64,000 nucleotides of DNA from Andalucia godoyi. Its lineage: Eukaryota; Discoba; Jakobea; Jakobida; Andaluciidae. Position 1 is the stretch's first letter, and every line of letters begins with the position of its first letter. The notes under the pieces are model-generated. The model was given only the letters and a program-made list of their open reading frames with translations. It made no database searches and was not told the origin of the DNA. Position numbers and translations under genes: made by a program. Shown piece after piece: positions 57,305-64,000 of the stretch. The stretch lies in the NCBI GenBank assembly GCA_009859145.1, contig VRVR01000038.1, positions 186,001-250,000 on the forward strand, in the 5' to 3' direction.

Positions 57305-58747
57305 ATGTTGAAGATTGAGCTTGGATATGTCGGGTGTGTCTTGTTTCTCGCGCGATTTCTGCGCTTGTTTGCGTACGGCGTGGTAGCAGTGGTGCTGCTT
57401 TTGTATTTGTCGGCACTAGGATTCGAGTCTTCCGAGATTGGGACTCTGTTGTTCCTGACGCTGTTTGGAGACGCATTCATTACAGTTACACTGACTGCGA
57501 AGGCTGATCGATTTATCGGCAGGAAAGTGACGTTGGTGATCGGTGCAGTGCTGATGTGTCTTTCTGGGCTTGCCTTTAGTGCATTTTCCATCCTGTGGGT
57601 GCTTGTGCTGGCGGCCACAATCGGTGTCATTTCGCCTGCCGGTGGCGAAATTGGGCCGTTTCTCGCCGTCGAGCAAGCGGCGCTGACACAGATTGTTTCC
57701 AACGACAGCAGAACTGCTGTCTTTTCATGGCAGAATCTAGTTGGGGTGGGCGGCCAAGCGCTCGGTGCAGTGGTTGGATCCTGGATGGTGCAATCTCTCA
57801 TGGACGCCCATGACTGGTCCTCTTTGGACGCCTACCGAGCTTGCTTCTATGTGTACGCCTTGATCGGAGCTGGCCTTGCTCTGCTGTACATTCAGTTGCC
57901 ATCCGGTCGCATCGAAATCACTTCTGATTACGCATCCTTGGCTGCTTCAGACTCTGCAATCCGGCATTTCTCGAACAGTGACGATGCAGACGATGGTGAT
58001 GGTGGTGATGCGGATGACCGCGATGTCGGCGGTCGGCACTGCTGGTCTCTGGCGAGGATGTATGCACGTGTAGGATTACCGAACTCAGGTTCATTGGTGG
58101 CCAAAATATCGTGTTTGTTCTCGCTGGATGCATTCGCAGGAGGACTCGTTTTGCAGTCCATTCTTGTGTACTGGTTCCATATCCGCTATGGGCTTCGTCC
58201 CCAGACGCTGGGGATCATCCTCTTCTTTGTGAACTTGATCGCGGCTGGATCATCTCTGGCAGCCGTCCCGCTTTCCAAGCGGTTTGGACTTGTGAACACG
58301 ATGGTCTTCACGCACCTGCCGTCGCACGTGCTTCTTGTCATGGTTCCCCTCATGCCCAATGTCGAGTCTGCGGTTTCTGTCTTACTGCTGCGGTTCACGA
58401 TAAGCCAGATGGATGTTCCAACGCGCCAAAGCTATGTTGCAGCCGTGGTGGATCCTACCGAACGTTCAGCTGCCGCAGGAATGAACACGCTGGCCCGTTC
58501 GCTCGGTTCTGCAGTCGGTCCTCTTGTGGCCGGCTGGATGATGCAAGATCCGTCGAGCGTGTGGTTTGACATCCCGTTCTTTCTCGCCGCAGTTCTTAAG
58601 ACGATCTATGATTTGCTGTTGCGGAGAAGTTTTCTGTCCGTCAAGGCTGTGGAAGAGCGCGTTCCAGACGGGCGCAGAGAAATGATGGAGGAAATCGCTC
58701 TGGAAATCGACCAAGACGAGAACGACTCGCTCTTTGAAAAGGGTTAA
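57305..58747 (+). CDS. major facilitator superfamily transporter
   Basis: 480 residues (MLKIELGYVGCVLFLARFLR). Twelve TM helices by hydrophobicity. The MFS motif between TM2 and TM3 appears as GDAFITVTLTAKADRFIGRK (AxRxGRK-like). A central loop is acidic (DDADDGDGGDADDRD) at about 220-240. Closest in look to bacterial-type drug/sugar MFS of the MFS_1 kind. The substrate cannot be told. Convergent with GTP cyclohydrolase, 95 bp apart. Confidence 0.85.
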   Translation: MLKIELGYVGCVLFLARFLRLFAYGVVAVVLLLYLSALGFESSEIGTLLFLTLFGDAFITVTLTAKADRFIGRKVTLVIGAVLMCLSGLAFSAFSILWVLVLAATIGVISPAGGEIGPFLAVEQAALTQIVSNDSRTAVFSWQNLVGVGGQALGAVVGSWMVQSLMDAHDWSSLDAYRACFYVYALIGAGLALLYIQLPSGRIEITSDYASLAASDSAIRHFSNSDDADDGDGGDADDRDVGGRHCWSLARMYARVGLPNSGSLVAKISCLFSLDAFAGGLVLQSILVYWFHIRYGLRPQTLGIILFFVNLIAAGSSLAAVPLSKRFGLVNTMVFTHLPSHVLLVMVPLMPNVESAVSVLLLRFTISQMDVPTRQSYVAAVVDPTERSAAAGMNTLARSLGSAVGPLVAGWMMQDPSSVWFDIPFFLAAVLKTIYDLLLRRSFLSVKAVEERVPDGRREMMEEIALEIDQDENDSLFEKG

Positions 58748-58756
58748 ACCTGCCGA

Positions 58757-58780
58757 CTTTGTGTGTGTGTGTGTGTGTGT
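58757..58780. repeat. GT dinucleotide microsatellite
   Basis: (GT)n in the short convergent spacer between the MFS and GTP cyclohydrolase I genes. Confidence 0.8.
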
Positions 58781-58842
58781 GTTCTGTTCATTCTTCTGGT
58801 ACCTTCTTCCTCTGCGCTTGCCGCTGTTGTGGTAGTTGCTGT

Positions 58843-59484
58843 TTACTGTTTGGAACGAATGAGAGAGAAGAATTCTTGGCGTGTTCGTGGATCGGATTGG
58901 AACACTCCGAGTACCGCTGACGTGACGGTGGAAGCACCCTTTGACTGCACCCCTCTCGAACACATACACATGTGCTGCGCCTCGATGACAACCGCAACAC
59001 CCTGTGGGTTCAGCGCACTGTGAATTGCATTGGCGATTTCTCGTGTCAGCCGCTCCTGAAGTTGCAATCGGCGTGCATACGCCTCTGCTACACGCGCCAG
59101 CTTGGACAGCCCGAGAACTCTATCTTGCGGAATATACCCAATATGGGCCTTCCCGAAAAACGGAACCAAATGATGCTCACACATGGAGTAGATTTCAATG
59201 TCGCGAACAATCACCATTTCATTATGGTTGTCATTGAACACTGCGCCGTTGATAATGTCCGGAACGTCCTCTTGATACCCTTTTGTGAAGAATGCCATTG
59301 CCTTTGCAGCACGCATCGGAGTCTTCAGCAGTCCTTCTCGTGTTGGATCCTCACCCATGCACTCTATAATCGTCCGATACGCAGCGGCCATTCGCTCAAT
59401 GCGCTCATCACCATTAAGCTTCGACACAGCACTCGTCGATCCCTGCTGCTCGTCATCTTCCACTGGAAAGTTTCTACTGCTCAT
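58843..59484 (-). CDS. GCH1: GTP cyclohydrolase I
   Basis: 213 residues ([15 protein letters not shown]). Converts GTP to 7,8-dihydroneopterin triphosphate, the first step in pterin or folate synthesis. Zinc ligands C102 and H105 (CEHH) and C173 ([10 protein letters not shown]) are present. Family core [20 protein letters not shown] and [20 protein letters not shown] is intact. Short divergent N-terminus (about 25 residues). With PTPS at 36799 it makes two of the steps to tetrahydrobiopterin. The genes are 21 kb apart and not an operon. Confidence 0.95.
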   Translation of the reverse strand: MSSRNFPVEDDEQQGSTSAVSKLNGDERIERMAAAYRTIIECMGEDPTREGLLKTPMRAAKAMAFFTKGYQEDVPDIINGAVFNDNHNEMVIVRDIEIYSMCEHHLVPFFGKAHIGYIPQDRVLGLSKLARVAEAYARRLQLQERLTREIANAIHSALNPQGVAVVIEAQHMCMCSRGVQSKGASTVTSAVLGVFQSDPRTRQEFFSLIRSKQ

Positions 59485-59753
59485 TCTTTTCTAATTATCG
59501 TGTATTGTGCAAACAAACAAACAAACATAAAAAAAAGACAGAACGACAGAACGACAGAAAGACAGAACGACAGAACGACAGAAAGACAGAAAATTATTAT
59601 TATTAATAATAATAGCAAGAATTCAACCACAAAAAACGAAACAGAGCGAAATCACTCAATCGGACAGAGCATCGGGGAAAACCGGAAGGAGGGTTGTATG
59701 CAAACTACAAGCGTTGTCAACCAACCATTCGAAACGACAGGAAAAACAAATTG
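59485..59753. repeat. spacer with GACAGAAC tandem array
   Basis: 269 bp between two minus-strand genes, upstream of GTP cyclohydrolase I. The GACAGAAC/GACAGAAA array spans about 59536-59592. No gene. Confidence 0.8.
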
Positions 59754-61226
59754 TCAGACCTGTCTGGCTGGCGACGGGGATCCAAAGAGCCGTAGGACTG
59801 CCTGAAAGATATTTTCGCCTCGGAGCAGCAATTCCGAGGTCAGGAAGTAGACTGCTAGTCGGATGTGGCGATACTTGGTCATATCAAACGACTCGGGAAG
59901 CACTGGCACAAAAGAACAAGCAGCGGACGATGGGGGAGGATGAGAGAACATGGCCCTCAGAGTCTGCTTGACAAAATCGTCCAAAGACGGACGCGCCGCC
60001 GAGCTTGCATGCGAGTACGACGACCAAAAAGAAAACGGAGGAGACACCACATCGGGTACGCACACAAACACAGACCCCGTTGTGATGTCCATGACAAGCC
60101 CGCCGTTGATGTCCTGCACTTCGAATACCCAGTATCGCAGCGCATGTCTCAATCGTTCTTCCCTGTCTGCGATTTTCTCAAGCTTTTCATATATTCGCGG
60201 AACTCGCTGGATGTATGGATGCAAGTCTTCCGCAGCTTCGTAGTCGTCGGCATCCGGCTGATGAACACCTGACGCTACATACCCTCTGAAAGGCGTCAGC
60301 ATCAGCCACATGCACAATCGAGATAGAAATGCAAATGAAAAAGACGCCGAGTTCAAATACGGTCTGACCTTCGCTTCAGAAATCAGCTTTGAATTCAGAC
60401 CGCGAATGCCATTGCGTTGCGCAACACGCAGCACAAACGGAAGCAGCAACTGTCCAGCCGTTGCGGAAGATGGGGGTGGCACATCCTCAGTCGACGGACT
60501 GAGGAACGGGTAGACTTGATCGAAAAGGTCCACATAGCTTATCTTTGAGCCGACCTCGTTCCACGATCTCCACAGGGCAGATGGACAGGACTCCTCGACG
60601 AACCTTCCGCTTGTCTCAGAAAATATGCATCCGTCTTGCAGGCCGAAAATCAGCTGCAAATCCTCTTCTCCTCCTCGATGTGCGGACATTGCGTAATATC
60701 GGTTTCCCTGATGACCGCCATCTTCTCGGACGCGCACCGATTGCGAGAACGAGGGCGACACATTCATGATGCAGCCCATCCAAAAGAAGGCTGCCGCACA
60801 TTCCAAAAGCACAGTCTTTGAAAACCAGTCCACATCCGCAGTTGTGGTAGTCATTAATACATTGCACCATTTTTGAAAGGTAATGCCAGCTTGGGTCATC
60901 GTGTGCAGCGGATTCCTTTCGAAATGGGTCCACACTTGCAGACGCGGATGGCTCGGTTTCATCTCATACTGACGGTCTTCGAGCGAAGGTTCCTGATCTC
61001 CAGCTTCCTCTGAATTCTCATTCAAGGAAGAAAAATCTTCCCAGAAGGACCCGTAGCGGTCCGCAAACGGCCCCGTCATCAGCAAGTCCTTCCACACATT
61101 CTCGGGACACTGACCTTCTTGAAACAACGCCCTGAATGAAGTCGACAGACACATCAGGCGCGGGAGATGATCAAGTCCAAGATACAGCGCAATGCGAAAC
61201 ACCGATCCCAGAGGCAGAGTCTGCAT
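59754..61226 (-). CDS. F-box-like protein, unknown substrate
   Basis: 490 residues from the ATG at 61226. The start (MQTLPLGSVFRIALYLGLDH, then LPRLMCLSTSFRALFQE and VWKDLL) is an F-box-like helical repeat, which would bind Skp1 in an SCF ubiquitin ligase. The remainder (about 60-490) has no recognised domain. The segment HALRYWVFEVQDINGGLVMD could be part of a SUKH/ApaG-like fold as in FBXO3, but I cannot confirm it. Confidence 0.6.
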   Translation of the reverse strand: MQTLPLGSVFRIALYLGLDHLPRLMCLSTSFRALFQEGQCPENVWKDLLMTGPFADRYGSFWEDFSSLNENSEEAGDQEPSLEDRQYEMKPSHPRLQVWTHFERNPLHTMTQAGITFQKWCNVLMTTTTADVDWFSKTVLLECAAAFFWMGCIMNVSPSFSQSVRVREDGGHQGNRYYAMSAHRGGEEDLQLIFGLQDGCIFSETSGRFVEESCPSALWRSWNEVGSKISYVDLFDQVYPFLSPSTEDVPPPSSATAGQLLLPFVLRVAQRNGIRGLNSKLISEAKVRPYLNSASFSFAFLSRLCMWLMLTPFRGYVASGVHQPDADDYEAAEDLHPYIQRVPRIYEKLEKIADREERLRHALRYWVFEVQDINGGLVMDITTGSVFVCVPDVVSPPFSFWSSYSHASSAARPSLDDFVKQTLRAMFSHPPPSSAACSFVPVLPESFDMTKYRHIRLAVYFLTSELLLRGENIFQAVLRLFGSPSPARQV

Positions 61227-61407
61227 CTCCTGCCGGTTTACGGTCTGTGAAAACCGTCACTGCGGAAAACGAAAGCGTCGGACAGCAAACTCGGAAAGCA
61301 TCTCAGTTGCTGACTTGGACGGGGGCCGCTGCGGGAGAGGAGGAGAGGGAGAGAAGAGAGAGGGCAGGGGGGAAAAGATGCGGACGCAACTTAAGGTCAG
61401 CGTACAG

Positions 61408-64000
61408 TCAGTAAGATTGAGAGAAGATTTTGCGCGCCAGCTGCAGCTCCGCGAAGAATTTGGATTTTTTCGATTCTTCGAGGTGGGGGACTTCCGCAGG
61501 AGAAACAAGAACAGCAGTAGTCACCGCAGTAGCGGCGGCGGCGTCAATGTCAAGGGAGTGCGACTGCGAGTGCGAATGCGAGTCCACGAGATACTCTTCC
61601 ACAGAGTCCTTGACGATGAACCGATACACAAAGGTCCGGTTCACCTGTCCGATCCGATGAACCCTCGCCACAGCTTGTGCCTCGACCGCGGAGTGTAGAG
61701 ACGGCTCGACCAGGATCACGTGTGACGCAACGGTTAAATTCAAGCCATTAGCTCCTCGATCGAACGACATGAGAAGTACGTTGCTGTTCGGGTCCGTCTT
61801 GAACTTGCAAAGCGTCTGCGCCATTTTCTTTGCCGTCCCGTTTAGCTTCAGGTAACCGATATGATTGAGCGCCAGTGATGCCCCAATAACGTCCAGCACT
61901 TCCGCCCACTGAGAAAACACTAGGATCTTCGGTGCCTGTGGCGCATCAACGGGATGCGATGGCCGACTGTCTGACAGGAGGCTTCCGACGAAGGATGTGA
62001 TTGTCGTGATTTTCGTTCCGTAGTCTCCGTTCCACGTCGAAGATATTGTCTGCATTGCGAGGTCGGGACGAACCACTGAATGAGAGGTCACTTCCTTGCT
62101 GCTTTCCTCCGCGTTCAACACCTTGATTTCTCCCGAGTCGCAATTTGAGCGACACGTAGGACAAGAAACAGACCGAGACCGCTGCTGAGACATATGGGAC
62201 TGCAGGCACGGTTTGCAGAAGGAGTGTCCGCACGGGAGAATAGAGATCACCCGGGCAATCAAGTCCAAGCAGATTGGGCAATTGCCGAGTTCAGATCGAT
62301 AGTTTCGAGCGACATGCTTGAGATACAATACTTTTGCTTTCTTCTGGTGTGCTTCGGTGATCGCTGATTCTCGCATACTGGAATACACCGACAGTTTGGC
62401 GTACACTTCCTCCCTCCTTACAAAGCGGTGCTTCTCAGCTTCCTTCGGACCGTCGGATTTGTCCTTCTTCTTTGCAGTCTTCCCAGAAAATTTGTCCTCC
62501 CAGAGATCCAGTCTCATAGTGCAGCAACGCAGCTCATTAAGAAGCGACAGAGACTCGTAGGAAACGTTCCAATACGCAAGCATGCGATCGCTCTCCTGCA
62601 CAAGGGTGTCAAACAACGGAAACACATCTCCACGAAGGAAGTTTAAAAGACGAGAAAGGAGGGGTCTTTCTCCATACAATTCCCACACGTTGTTCAAATG
62701 GAAGCGAAGATTCAATGACTGCACTTCTTCAGATTCAGCGCTCTTCTTCGCTCTTGACGACTTCACAGTGGTTTCCGTACTCAGGCTCTTCCGATACGCC
62801 ATCAGCAGTTTATCGCACTCGCAATGCACGCATAGCGGTCCGCTAACGTGATTTCCTTGGCACCTGCTGCAGTTTCCAAGAAGCAGAACGTCTGCGTCTC
62901 CAGGAGACTGCGGCAAGGCATTTAGCTTGTTTGCGATGCTCAATCGTAGATCCAGCAGTCTTGCAAAGTTCGTTTGCACGTAGAAGAGGAACCCTCGTAA
63001 GTCCCGAAAGGGCGCCCGCATGTCTGTGGCAACGAGAGAGAACCCAGCATCGGCTGGCGTATCGGACAGCGAGCGGACAATATCGGTGCCGACAAGAAGC
63101 AGGGAAGCAACCTTCTCCGAAATTTCCTCGAATGCTCGAGTATCGTGGCGATAGGATGCAAAAGAACTGGTGATTTCCGCCATACAGGAGTTTCGATACG
63201 AAGACACCAGACATTCGTACTCGTGCTGCACACTGTTCTCTGTCAACAGCGGATGCAAATGGCTGCCCTGGTGCATCATCAGGCACTGCTGCAGATTGAA
63301 CAACGCGTGTGCTCGCTGAAATAAATCAACCTCAAAGATACCATCGAAGACCTTGATCAGCTCTCGGACATGTGCGTATCCATCAATGGCTGCAAGAAGA
63401 AGCCCGTTACCACCACCATCGTCCCCTCCAACACCCTCGGGATCGGCACCCGTTCGGATGCCATGCTGATGCTGGAGAATCCTCAAGGCAGCAGTACCAT
63501 TGATTGCCAATACTGCTTCTCGGAGTGCTTCTTCGCCCTCCGAGATTTCTTGCGCCGTCATCACTTTCAGAAGCTCTTCCATGGTCAAAAAATTGTTTTT
63601 GATTCCTTGGGAAATTGGTACGGATACAGACTTGAAGTTTGTTGGCTTCCGAGACTGGGATAGTACTTCCGACGAAGGCCGAATACCATGCGTTCCCACC
63701 TGCGGATGGCAGCAAGCCTGTCTGAGACGGAGCAGAGGATCTAGAAGCTTGGATTTTCGACTTGACGGAATCTTGTCAATTGATGACGCACTCATGAATC
63801 CGCTGGTAGATATTGCATCATGGCCGAAGAATCGACGAAAGGACTCGATGAACTCGTCTTTGCATTTGTCAAGTTGTCGAGCATAAAAGTGCCTTTCAAT
63901 GTCGGAGAGTGTCAAGCGTCGCGTCTGAAGAGATTGCGCAGGAATTCCAAGATCATCGTTGAGCAAGTGCTTCACAGATCTGCGCATGAAAGTCGGCACC
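61408..64000 (-). CDS. SHPRH: SHPRH-type E3 ubiquitin ligase/helicase, C-terminal part (partial at right edge)
   Basis: 864 codons visible. The gene continues beyond base 64000, so N-terminal SNF2 motifs are missing from view. It begins inside helicase motif region VPTFMRRSVKHLL and continues with TLSDIERHFYARQLDKC. Features in order: helical insert; a C-rich knuckle (CSRCQGNHVSGPLCVHCECD); RING finger CPICLDLIARVISILPCGHS with FCKPCLQSHM and CPTCRSNC; and helicase C domain KILVFSQWAEVLDVIG, then FDRGANGLNLTVASHVILVE and AVARVHRIGQVNRTFVYRFI. This order (SNF2 split by RING) is typical of SHPRH/Rad5-like proteins, which ubiquitinate PCNA at stalled forks. The N-terminus must be judged from the adjoining sequence. 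Confidence 0.88.
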   Translation of the reverse strand, partial: VPTFMRRSVKHLLNDDLGIPAQSLQTRRLTLSDIERHFYARQLDKCKDEFIESFRRFFGHDAISTSGFMSASSIDKIPSSRKSKLLDPLLRLRQACCHPQVGTHGIRPSSEVLSQSRKPTNFKSVSVPISQGIKNNFLTMEELLKVMTAQEISEGEEALREAVLAINGTAALRILQHQHGIRTGADPEGVGGDDGGGNGLLLAAIDGYAHVRELIKVFDGIFEVDLFQRAHALFNLQQCLMMHQGSHLHPLLTENSVQHEYECLVSSYRNSCMAEITSSFASYRHDTRAFEEISEKVASLLLVGTDIVRSLSDTPADAGFSLVATDMRAPFRDLRGFLFYVQTNFARLLDLRLSIANKLNALPQSPGDADVLLLGNCSRCQGNHVSGPLCVHCECDKLLMAYRKSLSTETTVKSSRAKKSAESEEVQSLNLRFHLNNVWELYGERPLLSRLLNFLRGDVFPLFDTLVQESDRMLAYWNVSYESLSLLNELRCCTMRLDLWEDKFSGKTAKKKDKSDGPKEAEKHRFVRREEVYAKLSVYSSMRESAITEAHQKKAKVLYLKHVARNYRSELGNCPICLDLIARVISILPCGHSFCKPCLQSHMSQQRSRSVSCPTCRSNCDSGEIKVLNAEESSKEVTSHSVVRPDLAMQTISSTWNGDYGTKITTITSFVGSLLSDSRPSHPVDAPQAPKILVFSQWAEVLDVIGASLALNHIGYLKLNGTAKKMAQTLCKFKTDPNSNVLLMSFDRGANGLNLTVASHVILVEPSLHSAVEAQAVARVHRIGQVNRTFVYRFIVKDSVEEYLVDSHSHSQSHSLDIDAAAATAVTTAVLVSPAEVPHLEESKKSKFFAELQLARKIFSQSY

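Overview
This window is nuclear DNA of a gene-dense, intron-poor unicellular eukaryote. About 27 protein-coding genes on both strands fill it, mostly as single long open frames with 100-900 bp spacers. I could place five spliceosomal introns (112-212 bp, GT..AG). All lie in the first 90 codons of their gene except the one in ATP23, which follows codon 105 of about 211. The protein set is broadly eukaryotic: TAF12, POLA2, HFM1/MER3, SHPRH, CLASP, KIF-binding protein, NCoR/SMRT-like SANT protein, p38-type MAP kinase, GPR155-like carrier/GPCR fusion, cNMP-gated channels and an ENA-type Na+/K+ P-ATPase. This fits a protist, possibly near the opisthokonts (NCoR-like, GPR155-like and p38-like genes), but the species cannot be fixed from sequence alone.

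Layout. 0-9 kb: coiled-coil protein, membrane class III cyclase homologue, small ORF, ENA-type ATPase. 9-19 kb: prolyl oligopeptidase, POLA2, a low-complexity protein ending in a DFRxxL-like motif, a secreted Zn-phospholipase-C-like protein and a four-TM protein. 19-28 kb: a decayed TnpB/Fanzor fragment, acetoacetyl-CoA synthetase (two exons), a U-box protein (two exons) and CLASP (two exons). 28-36 kb: two paralogous cyclic-nucleotide-gated channels flanking a p38-like MAPK, then a small unknown protein. 36-45 kb: PTPS, HFM1, TAF12, KIFBP. 45-53 kb: NCoR-like protein, a second TnpB/Fanzor relic, LisH/WD40 protein, SURF6, ATP23 (two exons). 53-64 kb: GPR155-like, ARF-like GTPase, MFS transporter, GTP cyclohydrolase I, F-box protein, and SHPRH running off the right edge.

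Themes. Cyclic-nucleotide signalling (a cyclase homologue and two CNG channels) and tetrahydrobiopterin synthesis (GTP cyclohydrolase I and PTPS) are each represented by more than one step. HFM1 argues for meiotic recombination in this lineage.

Most notable non-genic signal: a 169-bp block is repeated with no mismatch at 8991-9159 and 36361-36529, 27.4 kb apart, each time upstream of a plus-strand gene and with diverged flanks. It ends in a TATA-like box and may be a non-coding RNA gene, a promoter cassette or a young repeat. Two degraded TnpB/Fanzor (OMEGA nuclease) remnants are the only mobile-element traces I recognise.
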